Shown: positions 1-10,172, counted from the stretch's first letter. The stretch is DNA of 64,000 nucleotides from Maribacter sp. HTCC2170 (GCF_000153165.2 NC_014472.1:679501-743500), one strand, 5' to 3'. Program-made: numbers and translations. The notes: generated by a model not told the origin, from the sequence alone.

Positions 1-898
1 AAATAGATAAACTTGAGTCATTCTCTAAAATTCGGTAGACCCGATCCAATTCATTTTTGGCTTGTCCAAGTAAATCGTATTTGTCGAAATGAAATAAGAC
101 ATTTTCAAATAAGTGAGTTTCATTCAACACAATTAAGTTTCTATCATTATTCCTAATCGCCGTTGGGTTTTGAACAAAATCAGCAGGCTCAGCCGATTCC
201 AGAAGTACCATATCTATATAATAATAAGAACCTTGTTTTGCATTACGCTTTGTCTTAAATCTTCTCGTTCGCTTATTATTCTTGAAATTTCCCAGGGTAA
301 TATAGTTTTCGGTGCCCTTTGCATTAAATCGTTTTTCAAGCAGAACCCACTCTTTGGTATCCTCTAAGAAATTTGAAGAGCTAATTTCCAGAGTGTTGTA
401 TTCATTTTTTTTATCCCTGTACAAATGCATTTTCGAGAGTTCTTTTCTAATGGGAAAATGTAATTTGTTTTCGGAAAACAATACCCCAAATTCTTTTATG
501 GCAAAATCGGAACGCTCCGCAAGGCTTACATAAAAAGATATTTTATACTTTTTTCCTTTTTCCAAAGTTTGGGATAATTCCGCCTGCAGGTATTCACGAT
601 AATCATCAGGGGCATAAAGATAGAGTCCCGCATAACCGACACCAAAATCGGCAGGCTGAGAACCATTGAAATTTTTTGGGGTTCCCATAGCTATACTGCA
701 ACCGTTAAAGTAATCAGTTGATCCTATTGTTGGGGACGACCAATTTTGAACATCCGAATCAAAGTTGCCCAATTGATCAGGGCATTTATCGAATTTTTCA
801 AAACTTGGGTTTTTGATAAGGTTTTGTGCAAAAGTATTAGGTGCGCATATCATGCACAAAACCAAAACTATATGTCTTATATGATTAAGCAAAAGCAC
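1..898 (-). CDS. OmpA-family envelope protein, 3' part missing (runs off window)
   Basis: An uninterrupted minus-strand frame runs from about 898 to the window edge. The N-terminus is a hydrophobic signal (…HIVLVLCMICAPNTFAQN), followed by a roughly 220-residue beta-rich region (NLIKNPSFE, DVQNWSSPT, GYAGLYLYAP), as in lectin-like N-terminal domains of flavobacterial OmpA proteins. The last visible part, VLFHFDKYDLLGQAKNELDRV, resembles the start of an OmpA C-terminal peptidoglycan-binding domain. There is no ATG before the signal peptide; a GTG at 898 or TTG at 892 is the likely start, so the 5' end is approximate. Probable role: anchoring the outer membrane to peptidoglycan. The C-terminal half lies outside the window. 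Confidence 0.72.
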   Translation of the reverse strand, partial: MLLLNHIRHIVLVLCMICAPNTFAQNLIKNPSFEKFDKCPDQLGNFDSDVQNWSSPTIGSTDYFNGCSIAMGTPKNFNGSQPADFGVGYAGLYLYAPDDYREYLQAELSQTLEKGKKYKISFYVSLAERSDFAIKEFGVLFSENKLHFPIRKELSKMHLYRDKKNEYNTLEISSSNFLEDTKEWVLLEKRFNAKGTENYITLGNFKNNKRTRRFKTKRNAKQGSYYYIDMVLLESAEPADFVQNPTAIRNNDRNLIVLNETHLFENVLFHFDKYDLLGQAKNELDRVYRILENDSSLSI

Positions 899-1065
899 CT
901 TAATTTGATATATCACTTCTAAAGTAACAAATTCCAATTGAGCTATGGTATAATCATATTTGTATGTTAAATAGAATCCCAAATGATTGACCTTTCAAAC
1001 AATTCCAGCAGATTAACATGAACTATAGGTTTCGAATAAATTCAATCTTGATAGGCGGTAATCTT

Positions 1066-2817
1066 CTAAAAATCAAATTTATAAGTAGCACCACCTAGAA
1101 TTTGGAAGCCTTGAACAGGATAATTCGCCCATTTTTGATAATTGTTATTTGCAATATTAGCGGCCTTCACAAAAATTGATAGTTGGTCATTTACCCTATA
1201 ACCAACATGAGCATTGGCATCAAAATAACTATCCAGGATTATTCGTGTAGCATCTATACCGGTCGGGGGCGGATTTTGAACCACTATAGTAGAAAAATCC
1301 TCGCGTTCGCCAATATAAAATAGATTGACTCCCATGTACCATTGTTCATTTATTTGATAATCCATGAACAAGGAACCTTTTAAATTGGGCAAATTCCATG
1401 CTGGGTTATTGGTCTCAGTATCATACTCATAAACCTCGGCATTTATTCCTAAAGTAAAATTTCGATTTACATCAATATTTAGTTCACCAAACAGTCCCAA
1501 CGTTTTTATATCATCATAAAAAACCTCGAAAGAATTACCAAAATAATACCCTTTTTCATCATTCCTAAAACTGTTTTGAGGATTTAACTTGAACAACGGA
1601 CTACGATTCTCGGCCGTATACGAGCCTTTTATATTATAACTTAAATTGGGTAATAACTGGCCTTTTAAACCTATATAAGCATCGTATTGTGAATCTGTAG
1701 GCTGAATATCAAGTGTTGGGGAAATAAAAGGGTTATCCTCTACAAAACCATGATATGAATTTTGTTTCAATTCACCTTCAATACCTCCATAAGCGATAAC
1801 CGTATCATCCAATAATCGATACGAAGCCGTTACGGCCGGGTAGACATAAAAATTGCTTTCGCTGTTTTCCATATCGAGTCCGTAAACAATATTAACCCCA
1901 AGGTTTAGCGTAAGATCATCTCTTAACATACTCAAGGTTGGGTTAAGTCCTACTTGAAAGTTACTGTACTTAATTTCACCCGCATTTGATATACTATTTA
2001 CATTGGCATTTGCAAAACTACCCCCAACGTAATCCATATTAATATTTATCCCAAAAGATTCATCACCTACTGGAAACTCCAAGCCTGTGCCAAAAATTGC
2101 TCTATTCTCACCAGATTCAACAGCGTCCCAAAATCTTCTATACTTAATTTTGGCGTCTTTGAAATAAGCATCTTCAACATTAATATTCGCACCTAGTTCG
2201 CCCATAAAATAGTTTTGTCTTTCATCAATACCACCAATAGTGGTCAAATCAAATACACCAGCTGGGAGCCCATACCAATTATACAATTGATGTTGAAGGT
2301 CAACGTTTGCACCCCAACTCATGTCTCTATCTCTTTTCGAATAGGATGCATCGACTTCTGTATTTGAATACTTGCTTTCCAAATCCACACCATCAATTGT
2401 TGCCCTTGAAGAATTATGATTGAAACCCAAATCCAATCGTTCATCCCTATTTATTGCTCGGCTTGTATAAAATTTAGCCATGGCATTGCTTGGGTTTCCT
2501 GCACCTGCAGAAGCATACGAGTTGTATAATTCTGGTGGTGGCATTTTCTTTACAGCCGAGGCTTTACCTTTTGCTGGTGTAAAGGTCGACGCGACAGGTA
2601 CCGAGAAAATATTATACTCAATTTTCTTCTTTTGAAGAACGATTGAATCATTCAAATTGGGAATGGATTTAATCTTAAAAGCATCGGAAATTGTTGGAGT
2701 ATAGGCTTTGGTTACAGTCACCGTCTCGGTTCCGATATCGTCCTTTTCCTCATCCTGGGCTTGAACAAGCTGTGACAATCCCAGAATTGCTAAAAATATA
2801 TTTAAGTGCTTTGGCAT
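1066..2817 (-). CDS. Outer-membrane beta-barrel, TonB-dependent receptor-like
   Basis: 583 residues with an N-terminal signal (…ILGLSQLVQAQ) followed by ETVTVTK, which resembles a TonB box. The rest is a long series of alternating polar/hydrophobic beta-strands rich in Tyr, Asn and Gly (for example NYFMGELGANI, GYFGNSFEVFYDD) and it ends in Phe (YKFDF), as outer-membrane barrels do. It is shorter than a full SusC or siderophore receptor and no classical plug domain is obvious. It lies 21 bp downstream of the TPR gene on the same strand, so the two are probably co-transcribed. The substrate cannot be inferred. Certain: a secreted barrel. Less certain: true TonB dependence. Confidence 0.75.
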   Translation of the reverse strand: MPKHLNIFLAILGLSQLVQAQDEEKDDIGTETVTVTKAYTPTISDAFKIKSIPNLNDSIVLQKKKIEYNIFSVPVASTFTPAKGKASAVKKMPPPELYNSYASAGAGNPSNAMAKFYTSRAINRDERLDLGFNHNSSRATIDGVDLESKYSNTEVDASYSKRDRDMSWGANVDLQHQLYNWYGLPAGVFDLTTIGGIDERQNYFMGELGANINVEDAYFKDAKIKYRRFWDAVESGENRAIFGTGLEFPVGDESFGININMDYVGGSFANANVNSISNAGEIKYSNFQVGLNPTLSMLRDDLTLNLGVNIVYGLDMENSESNFYVYPAVTASYRLLDDTVIAYGGIEGELKQNSYHGFVEDNPFISPTLDIQPTDSQYDAYIGLKGQLLPNLSYNIKGSYTAENRSPLFKLNPQNSFRNDEKGYYFGNSFEVFYDDIKTLGLFGELNIDVNRNFTLGINAEVYEYDTETNNPAWNLPNLKGSLFMDYQINEQWYMGVNLFYIGEREDFSTIVVQNPPPTGIDATRIILDSYFDANAHVGYRVNDQLSIFVKAANIANNNYQKWANYPVQGFQILGGATYKFDF

Positions 2818-2838
2818 AACGTGTTCTTTAATGGAAAT

Positions 2839-5800
2839 TTAGTTTCCGTCTGGATTGATAGATGAATTACTTTGGGCTTCTTTTGATTTAATTATCGCCA
2901 ATTCACCTTGAGCTTCGGCAACTATCTCAGGATATTGACTAAAATTGGTAATGACACTTTCAAGGATATATGTAGCTTGATAGGCATCATCAAGTGCATA
3001 AAAATTCTTTGCCATAAGAACAAGGCCTTTACCTCCCCATTCTTTATAACTAGAGAAATCTTTAGCCAATTTTTGTACAGATACATTTGATGATTCATGT
3101 TGTCCCACTTTATTTTTAAAATAAGCGTCATAATAAAGTGCTTCGGCCGCAGTTTCACCAGTTGCTATTTTAAGTACCTCAGCGTATGCTGATTCAGCCC
3201 TGTTCTCATCATTGGTTTCAATGGCCGAACGAGCTATCATAATTTGGGCATCACTTTTAATCCGATTATCAATAGTCGGCGTGGCCAAAACCTTTTCGGC
3301 ATATGCAATGGTCTGACTATAATTTCGTTGTTCATAGAATCCTTTCATTAAATTGGATTGAGCAAAGGTCCTATTTTGTTGAATATCTGCCTGTTCTTCC
3401 AATCGTAGTAAATATGGAAGAGCCGTATCATAGTCTTTACCTCCAACATAAATCTCGCAAACCCTCGTTAATGCTTGTTCGGTATACTCACTTGCACCTA
3501 AATCTGCCACGTATTTATAATATGGCAATGCATTTTCCTTTTGATTTTTTCCAAAATACAATTGGGCCAAATTAAAATTGGCTTTTACGGCGTGTAATCC
3601 ATTAGGAAATTGTTTTATATAGCTTTCATAACCCTTAATCGCTGCATTTGTATTGCCTTCTAGATTTTGCTTGTCGGCTGATTCAAAACTTGCGTTATCC
3701 AGTTCAGTATCTGTTACTTCAACAAAATCAAGGTCCCGTACCCAAGCGGCATATTCATCAACTCTCCCCAAATCAACATACACCAATTTGGCGGTCGCAA
3801 CGGCCTGTATCGCTTCTTGTGTGTTTGGAAAATCCCTAACTACAGTTTTGAATTTGCCCAAAGCTTTTTCATTTCTATTGGAATTATAATGAACCAAACC
3901 TTGTCTCATTATAGCCTGTGGCACCAAAGAACTTCCTCTATACCCTTGAATAAGTCGATCGTAGGCAATTAATCCTTTATTTTCCTGTCCGGCAGAAATA
4001 TATGAGTTGCCCAGTTCAAAAAGGGCGTCATCTTTTAATGTGGACTTAGGGTAACGTGAAACAAATTTGTCGAGCTCCTCGATTTTTGATGCACTTTTTC
4101 CCACAAAGCCATAACTCAAGGCTTTTTGAAAAGCGGCATAATCTTTTTCTGGACCAGATAATGCCAATGCCTTATTATAGGTTTCCAAGGCTGGCCAATA
4201 TTTGCTGGTAACGAAATAACTATCTCCTAAACGCAAATAACTGTCGTTCAGTTTTGCTTGATCCGTTGTGCCAGATTTAGAAAAACTATTAAAATAGCCA
4301 ATTGCACTGCCATAATCCCTTAATTTGAAATGGGCATATGCCAAATTGTAATCAACGTCCTTATACTCCTCGGTGAGCCTAGCAGCGGAATTCTGTTTAA
4401 AATCGGAATAACTTGCCAAAGCCTCCTCAAAACGGTTCAACATATAAACAGCTTCGGCATTCCAATAATTGGCTCTCGCTTTGAAAAGGGCATCCTCGGC
4501 ACTACCCAAGGATTTGGCAAAACTTTCATTTGCCCCGGCATAGTCCCCATCTATAAAAAGTTCCACGCCTCTGTAAAAAGCAACTTTTTGATATGTTGTT
4601 TTGCTCGCATAGTTGCGGTTCTTTTCAAGTAACTCCATTGCACCTTCAAAGTTTTTCGAAGTGATATAGGAATCAACCAATAATTCCTGCATTTCCTGAG
4701 CATGGGTATCATTTGGATATTGCTGTAAATAACTCGAAATGACCTGTGGTACCGGCTCATAGGCATTACCTATTTCATAGCTCAATCGAGCATAATTTAA
4801 ATAAGCATCTTTCTGAATTTTATCCGAAAAATCCATTTGTGAAGCATTACGAAAAGCATTCAAAGCTTCCTGCTTTTTATCAAGTTTTAAATAACACTCC
4901 GCCAAATGGTAATATGCATTCTGTGAAACACTATTGGTGCCACCGATTATTTTGTTGAATTGTTGAATGGCGTTTACAAAATCACCCTGCTTATAAAAAC
5001 AATACCCTAATAAGTAATAATCTGTATTGCTCCACTTACCCCTTTTACCTTTATAAGCTTCTAAATAAGGGATTGCATTTGCGTATTGTTTAAGGTTGAA
5101 ATAACTCTCGCCAATAATCTTGTTAAGCTCGGAAACTTCCCTGCGGTCCGATTTTGGCAACTGTTTTTTGGCCAAAGCTATGGCCTCATCAAATTTACCA
5201 AGTTTAAAATTCATATCTGCCTGATAATATGAAAGCTTCTCGTCCAGTAACTCTGGATCAGTGATCTGATCAAACCGTTCATTGGCGCCTTCATAGTCAT
5301 CTTGTTGATAGGCGATATAACCTAAATAATATTTAGCCTGCGAACCATAAACAGCAGAATTGGTGACCTTACTTAAATAACGCTCAGCTTGTTTTGTCTT
5401 TTTCGAAGAAAATAAGGAATAGCCATAATTGAAATTAAACTTGTCCATTTCATTTCGGGACATTGCGCTTTGGTCAACTTTGTTGTACCACTTTAAAGCA
5501 TACGGGTATTTTCCCGTTTCAAAATAGTAGTCGGCTACATCTGAGTAGGCCGAGTTACGTTTTGTAGAGGTTGGATATCTCTCGACAAAATCCTCCATTA
5601 ATCTATCGGCTCCAAGTTGGTTTAAACGCACAGCTGCATTTGCCGCATAGTAAGCGCTGTTGGCCTCGGTCTCATAATCTTTGGTGGTCAACTTGACTTT
5701 TTCAAAAATAGTTTGGGCCGCTTGGTACTGCTCATTATTGTACAGTGCCAAAGCATCTTGATAATCTTTTTGTTCGTGTGTGTAGATTTTGGTTTCCTGG

Positions 5801-5862
5801 GCAGCCCCAATCCAAATAATCCCCATGAAAATGGGAATAAAAGCGGTGATTCTTCTTAGCAT
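2839..5862 (-). CDS. Large secreted tetratricopeptide-repeat protein
   Basis: 1007 residues starting with a signal peptide (…IPIFMGIIWIGAAQ). Nearly the whole mature protein is repeated TPR-like helical pairs, with recurring patterns such as YYLGYIAYQQDDYEGA, YYLLGYCFYKQGDFVNA and ALFELGNSYISAGQENKG. This makes a periplasmic or outer-membrane-associated protein-interaction scaffold likely. It is first in an apparent two-gene operon with the barrel protein downstream, suggesting they act together at the outer membrane. Long TPR proteins next to such barrels are common in flavobacteria, but no defined function follows from the sequence. The C-terminal tail (AQSNSSINPDGN) is polar and unstructured. 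Confidence 0.8.
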   Translation of the reverse strand: MLRRITAFIPIFMGIIWIGAAQETKIYTHEQKDYQDALALYNNEQYQAAQTIFEKVKLTTKDYETEANSAYYAANAAVRLNQLGADRLMEDFVERYPTSTKRNSAYSDVADYYFETGKYPYALKWYNKVDQSAMSRNEMDKFNFNYGYSLFSSKKTKQAERYLSKVTNSAVYGSQAKYYLGYIAYQQDDYEGANERFDQITDPELLDEKLSYYQADMNFKLGKFDEAIALAKKQLPKSDRREVSELNKIIGESYFNLKQYANAIPYLEAYKGKRGKWSNTDYYLLGYCFYKQGDFVNAIQQFNKIIGGTNSVSQNAYYHLAECYLKLDKKQEALNAFRNASQMDFSDKIQKDAYLNYARLSYEIGNAYEPVPQVISSYLQQYPNDTHAQEMQELLVDSYITSKNFEGAMELLEKNRNYASKTTYQKVAFYRGVELFIDGDYAGANESFAKSLGSAEDALFKARANYWNAEAVYMLNRFEEALASYSDFKQNSAARLTEEYKDVDYNLAYAHFKLRDYGSAIGYFNSFSKSGTTDQAKLNDSYLRLGDSYFVTSKYWPALETYNKALALSGPEKDYAAFQKALSYGFVGKSASKIEELDKFVSRYPKSTLKDDALFELGNSYISAGQENKGLIAYDRLIQGYRGSSLVPQAIMRQGLVHYNSNRNEKALGKFKTVVRDFPNTQEAIQAVATAKLVYVDLGRVDEYAAWVRDLDFVEVTDTELDNASFESADKQNLEGNTNAAIKGYESYIKQFPNGLHAVKANFNLAQLYFGKNQKENALPYYKYVADLGASEYTEQALTRVCEIYVGGKDYDTALPYLLRLEEQADIQQNRTFAQSNLMKGFYEQRNYSQTIAYAEKVLATPTIDNRIKSDAQIMIARSAIETNDENRAESAYAEVLKIATGETAAEALYYDAYFKNKVGQHESSNVSVQKLAKDFSSYKEWGGKGLVLMAKNFYALDDAYQATYILESVITNFSQYPEIVAEAQGELAIIKSKEAQSNSSINPDGN

Positions 5863-5920
5863 AGTGTTCTAACTATTTAAAAATTCCGTACAATAAAAAA
5901 TTCTTGAATTCTTTATTAAG

Positions 5921-5972
5921 ATTCCTGCCTTCGCGGGAATGTGCTTAAGTGTCCTTGAGTGTTACCTCAAGG
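5921..5972. repeat. Two short hairpin-forming inverted repeats
   Basis: Within the divergent 258-bp gap between the TPR gene and ftsE, 5921-5940 (ATTCCTGCCTTCGCGGGAAT) folds into a short GC-containing hairpin. CCTTGAG at 5953-5959 pairs perfectly with CTCAAGG at 5966-5972. The first looks like the small palindromic intergenic repeats found in many copies in flavobacterial genomes (REP-like). Because the flanking genes diverge, a terminator role is unlikely. Confidence 0.4.
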
Positions 5973-6120
5973 AAGACTCAGCAATTACAAAGAATAACGG
6001 CAAATATCGTACCTAAGTATATCCTTTGCTTAAATTGTAACTCTAACAAAGAAAAATATTTTACAAAGGCTGTCTTTGTAATCTGATAGAACTTATTACT
6101 TTTATATCAACAATAAGAAT

Positions 6121-6804
6121 ATGTCCGAATCCATTTTAGAATTAAAAGATGTGGGTGTTTTCCAAAAGGAAAGCATGGTATTGAATGAGGTTAGTTTGGA
6201 TATAAAGAAAGGGGAATTTGTTTATCTGATCGGGAAAACCGGTAGTGGCAAAAGTAGTTTTATGAAAACCCTTTATGGTGATCTACCTTTGAGGCAAGGA
6301 ACTGGAACAATTGTTGGTTTTGACCTGGAAAAACTAAAAGAAAAAGACATTCCTTTTTTAAGAAGAAAGTTAGGCATTGTTTTTCAAGACTTTAAGCTTC
6401 TTCCTGATAGAAACATAAACAACAATCTTCAATTTGTACTCAAAGCAACTGGATGGAAGGACCAGATTAAAATGAATAACCAGATTGCCGAGGTTCTGGA
6501 TAAAGTTGGTATGAAAACCAAGGGTTTTAAATTTCCCCATGAATTATCTGGAGGAGAACAACAGCGCATAGCAATAGCACGGGCGCTACTAAATGACCCT
6601 GAACTCATCTTGGCAGATGAGCCTACAGGGAATCTTGACCCCCAAACTAGTGTTGAAGTAATGAAAGTGCTTCAAGAAATAAATCAATCAGGAAGAACTA
6701 TACTCATGGCAACCCATGATTATGCACTTATCCTAAAATACCCTTCCAAAACACTCAAATGTGATGGTAGTAAGGTTTTTGAGGTAGTTCAGAAAGCAGT
6801 TTAG
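6121..6804 (+). CDS. ftsE: Cell-division ABC ATPase FtsE
   Basis: 227-residue ABC ATPase of the size usual for FtsE. Walker A is GKTGSGKSS (about residues 38-46), the signature is LSGGEQQR, Walker B is [12 protein letters not shown], and the switch His lies in MATHDYAL. FtsE pairs with the FtsX membrane protein to regulate septal peptidoglycan hydrolysis; ftsX is not adjacent here, which is common in Bacteroidota. The next gene, on the opposite strand, is a muramidase of cell-wall turnover. Other small ABC ATPases of the LolD/MacB type look similar, so the assignment rests on overall sequence pattern. Confidence 0.82.
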   Translation: MSESILELKDVGVFQKESMVLNEVSLDIKKGEFVYLIGKTGSGKSSFMKTLYGDLPLRQGTGTIVGFDLEKLKEKDIPFLRRKLGIVFQDFKLLPDRNINNNLQFVLKATGWKDQIKMNNQIAEVLDKVGMKTKGFKFPHELSGGEQQRIAIARALLNDPELILADEPTGNLDPQTSVEVMKVLQEINQSGRTILMATHDYALILKYPSKTLKCDGSKVFEVVQKAV

Positions 6805-6823
6805 TACTAACTTTATAACCCAT

Positions 6824-8011
6824 TCAATATATTTTTATTTCTTCCAATTGAATTTGATGAGAATTAAAATTTTCAAAAGAATCCAATTCCTCAAAATCCC
6901 CATTGTTTTCAACCCAATGCCTTAATTTATCAGTCCCGTTTATAATATCAATTGGCATATGGGTATAATCATATTCATACGGAGGTTGTTTCCACTTAAA
7001 ATCTTCTCCCAAATAATGATACAATTCTCTCATAATTAACTGCCCACCTTTCCATGGTTTGAAATTAGCTTTATCCGTTATATGTATTTGTAGGCCTCCA
7101 CAGACAGCATTTGCCTGTTTTTGAAAAGTGGGCAAGAAAGTAATTGGCCTGAATGCCAAACCAGCTGGTTTTTCCTTTTTTAAGACATCCTTTAAATGAT
7201 TTTCATAAAATGAAAATGGTTCAATCTTTGGGTGGCCAACAATTTCCAAAGATTGTGTTGTTCCTCTGCCTTCGCTCAATTCCGTTCCTTCAAACAAAAC
7301 CATTCCAGGAAATGTATATGCACTTTCAGGTCTAGCCAAATTGGGAGAAGGCAACAACCAAGGCAATCCAGTATCTTCAAAAAACATACTTCGTTCCCAA
7401 TTCTCCATTCGAATAACGCGATAATTAGCAGTAGTTTTCGCCCAATACTTTTGATGCATCAGCCCCACCTCACCAATTGTCATACCATGCCGAACAGGGA
7501 TTGGGTGCAATCCAATGAAAGAAGCATAATCCACATCCAGCATATTTCCTTCAAAATCAATTCCATTCAAAGGATTTGGTCTATCCAGTACTATCACTTC
7601 AATTTCCTTGTCAGCACATTTATCCAATAGTAGCGTCAAAGTGTATATGTACGTGTACATACGGCACCCTACATCCTGCAAGTCGACAAACAAATGATCA
7701 ATCCGCTCTAGCATTTCGTCCGTAGGTATTCTTGTTTCTGAATAAAGTGAATACACGGGTATCTCAAAATATGGATGAACAAAATGATCGGTCTCAATCA
7801 TATTATCCTGGGCATCAGTCGAAAAACCATGTTGAGGTCCAAATAATTTTGTGAACCTAGAACCAAACATGTTCTTAAACTCTGTAGCAGCATGAGTATA
7901 ATTTGCATCAATTGAAGCATTATGACATAACAGCGCAATATTGCCTTTAAACTTTTGCTGCAAAGCCGAATCATTAACCAATACTTCCAAACCAGTTGCC
8001 ACCTTATTCAT
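6824..8011 (-). CDS. namZ: Exo-beta-N-acetylmuramidase NamZ-like protein (DUF1343, GH171)
   Basis: 395 residues with features of the DUF1343 family, renamed after NamZ, which removes terminal MurNAc from peptidoglycan fragments. Visible family segments are LFGPQHGFSTDAQDN near residue 57, DLQDVGCRMYTYIYTL, VLDRPNPLNG, RHGMTIGEVGLM and FEGTELSEGRGTT. The start at 8011 gives MNKVATGLEVL directly, with no signal peptide, suggesting cytoplasmic action or use of a later start. It converges with ftsE (19-bp gap). Likely role: cell-wall recycling or scavenging of external muropeptides. Confidence 0.85.
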   Translation of the reverse strand: MNKVATGLEVLVNDSALQQKFKGNIALLCHNASIDANYTHAATEFKNMFGSRFTKLFGPQHGFSTDAQDNMIETDHFVHPYFEIPVYSLYSETRIPTDEMLERIDHLFVDLQDVGCRMYTYIYTLTLLLDKCADKEIEVIVLDRPNPLNGIDFEGNMLDVDYASFIGLHPIPVRHGMTIGEVGLMHQKYWAKTTANYRVIRMENWERSMFFEDTGLPWLLPSPNLARPESAYTFPGMVLFEGTELSEGRGTTQSLEIVGHPKIEPFSFYENHLKDVLKKEKPAGLAFRPITFLPTFQKQANAVCGGLQIHITDKANFKPWKGGQLIMRELYHYLGEDFKWKQPPYEYDYTHMPIDIINGTDKLRHWVENNGDFEELDSFENFNSHQIQLEEIKIY

Positions 8012-8238
8012 TGTAAATGCTTTTTGCTAAATATTAAACACATAGTAATAACATGTTATTATACCTATATTCAAAAGTAAGGCTAAACCTTTTTATTCGC
8101 TACTACCATTTACAAATGGCGTTATTGGAATCCAACCGCAATGCTTCAAAGGTCAACCATACAAAATTCAAGTAAATTCTTACATTTTCTTTCCTTTCAA
8201 TTCAAACATTCTATAACTTTAAATAAACGTTTATAGTT

Positions 8239-9744
8239 ATGCCACAATTTGAATATGAGGGTTTTAAATATGCCAATTACCCTTTTGCACATTTATATAA
8301 AGATGACAATGGCCATAAAGGAGAAAAGAAAATACACCAAATAATTTTTGGTGACTGGGTCGGTGTCCTCAAACCAAAAAAGACTGATGGTGATTATGTT
8401 TTGGTAAGAGTTCGTGGTGAAAACGGATGGATGCACAAAGATGCCCTTCTAGATGAACGCGTTCTTGAAATTGTATTTATGGATGTAGGGCAAGGTGATG
8501 GAGCATTGATAGTGACTCCAGACGATGAACATATTATCGTTGACGCCGGTTTAGGTGATAACATGTGGCGTTTCTTAAAATGGCGATATAATGAATTCAA
8601 GACTGAATGGACTTTCAAATACGCAATAGCTAGTCACCCTGATCAAGATCATTATGGTGGTTATCATTATTTGGCGGGGGAACCCAATGTTTTTTTCGAA
8701 AACTATCTACATAATGGCCTTTTGGAATATCAAAAAGATGTGAAGTCCTCCTATTTTGGTGATTCGGTAATTACCGATCGTACGTATTACACTGAATTGT
8801 TCGATAGTAAGCAAAAAGTATTTGACTTTCTAATTCATGAACCCAATTGGAAACATCCCACAGGAAGAGAGCAATGGGATAAAAAGTACGCCAAACTCCT
8901 TAAACGCATGCTAGATAACAACAAAATAAAGGGAGAAATAAAGATGGTTACTGAAGGCGATAAATATCTGAAAGGTTTTGAACAGCACAAACCCCTGAAC
9001 ATTCAAATACTTGGACCCATTACAGAAGATATTGGTGGGCAAAAAGCACTAAGATCCTTAGGTAACAAGGGAAAGACCAAAAACGGACATTCGATAGTAT
9101 TTAAACTTAACTATAAGGACATAAATATATTTCTGGGTGGTGATTTAAATATCAAAGCAGAAGAGTTTCTTCTAAAAGAACATACTGGTGAAACTTTAGA
9201 GTTTAATTCTGCGATAGAAGAGAACGAATTTATTGAAAGTGCCCGTAATATTTTTGAAGCTGACGTCTCAAAAGCCTGTCATCATGGTAGTGCTGATTTC
9301 ACAAGCTTATTCTTAAAATGTCTAAATTCCATCGCAACGGTTATTTCCAGTGGCGACGAAGAACAACATTCCCACCCTAGGCCAGATACGTTAGGGGCAA
9401 TTGGCGTGAACGGTAGAGGTGACAGACCATTGATATTCAGCACTGAATTGGCCCGTTCACATAGAGAAGATGAAAAAAAGACCTTGGATGAAATCTCAGA
9501 GCTGGAAATAAAACTGGCGACCGCTACAACTAATGCCAAACGCCTGAAACTAATAGATCAGATACAGGAAAAAAATGACAAGCTTAAGGAGCGAAATGTA
9601 ACCGTATATGGTTCGATAAACCTAAGAACTGATGGCGAACGGTGCATCATCGCTCAAAAACTGGAAAAAGGCGGTGGCAGCAAAGTTTGGGATATTTACA
9701 AATTAGAAAAGAATAGCTTAGGCCGTTTTAAATATGTTCCTTAG
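8239..9744 (+). CDS. SH3-like plus metallo-beta-lactamase-fold hydrolase (ComEC-type MBL)
   Basis: 501 residues. Residues 1-75 look like a small SH3-type beta-barrel (VRVRGENGWMHKDALL). Then comes a metallo-beta-lactamase fold of the ComEC/Rec2 soluble-domain type: MDVGQGDGALI, the metal motif SHPDQDHYGGYH, FLGGDLN, and KACHHGSADF. Near residues 410-450 a charged helical segment suggests a coiled coil. There is no signal peptide and no ComEC channel domain, so it is probably a cytosolic nuclease or phosphodiesterase. It is followed after 5 bp by a small membrane protein, suggesting a two-gene unit. Upstream, TATAACTTTA (about 8212-8221) resembles a weak -7 element and TAAACGTTTA (8224-8233) is a perfect palindrome just before the ATG. 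Substrate unknown. Confidence 0.75.
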   Translation: MPQFEYEGFKYANYPFAHLYKDDNGHKGEKKIHQIIFGDWVGVLKPKKTDGDYVLVRVRGENGWMHKDALLDERVLEIVFMDVGQGDGALIVTPDDEHIIVDAGLGDNMWRFLKWRYNEFKTEWTFKYAIASHPDQDHYGGYHYLAGEPNVFFENYLHNGLLEYQKDVKSSYFGDSVITDRTYYTELFDSKQKVFDFLIHEPNWKHPTGREQWDKKYAKLLKRMLDNNKIKGEIKMVTEGDKYLKGFEQHKPLNIQILGPITEDIGGQKALRSLGNKGKTKNGHSIVFKLNYKDINIFLGGDLNIKAEEFLLKEHTGETLEFNSAIEENEFIESARNIFEADVSKACHHGSADFTSLFLKCLNSIATVISSGDEEQHSHPRPDTLGAIGVNGRGDRPLIFSTELARSHREDEKKTLDEISELEIKLATATTNAKRLKLIDQIQEKNDKLKERNVTVYGSINLRTDGERCIIAQKLEKGGGSKVWDIYKLEKNSLGRFKYVP

Positions 9745-9749
9745 ATGTT

Positions 9750-10172
9750 ATGATACACAAAAAACAAAAATCCCAATCCTCGAAAAAAGTAAATCCATTC
9801 ATTGGCCTTCTATTGTTCATCATCTCAATTTTCTTGGTGGTTTTCACTGGTCCGTTGGGTTTTATCTACGGAGTTTTTCATGCTCTTTTCACCAAAGGAT
9901 TCTCTGGAGTAGGAGAATTCTTTTTAAAACTTGCAATTTCCATTGATCAATTGGGCAATGTAGTAATGCAACACCTATTGAATCTTCTATGGGTGAAAAA
10001 GGGAGGGTATAGATTTGGTAATAGAGATGAAACCATATCAAGCGCACTTGGAAAGAATAAACAAGAAAATACCCTCACAGGTTTTGGTAAAGTCGTAGAT
10101 AGACTTCTTGATATAATTGACAATAACCATTCCTTGAATTCTATCGACTATCATGTAGAACCAAACGATTAA
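9750..10172 (+). CDS. Small membrane protein paired with MBL hydrolase
   Basis: 140 residues. The first 20 are basic and polar, then one or two hydrophobic segments follow (FIGLLLFIISIFLVVFTG, then GFIYGVFHALF). The remainder is amphipathic and soluble (VGEFFLKLAISIDQLGNVVMQHLL … DYHVEPND). I do not recognise a family. Because it begins 5 bp after the MBL gene, it may anchor or regulate that enzyme, or be the partner in a toxin/defence pair. That is inference from spacing alone. Confidence 0.6.
   Translation: MIHKKQKSQSSKKVNPFIGLLLFIISIFLVVFTGPLGFIYGVFHALFTKGFSGVGEFFLKLAISIDQLGNVVMQHLLNLLWVKKGGYRFGNRDETISSALGKNKQENTLTGFGKVVDRLLDIIDNNHSLNSIDYHVEPND

Noticed and set aside
170-533. Two short plus-strand open frames near the left edge
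   Set aside because: They lie opposite a continuous minus-strand OmpA-family frame with a signal peptide and recognisable segments, so they are shadows.
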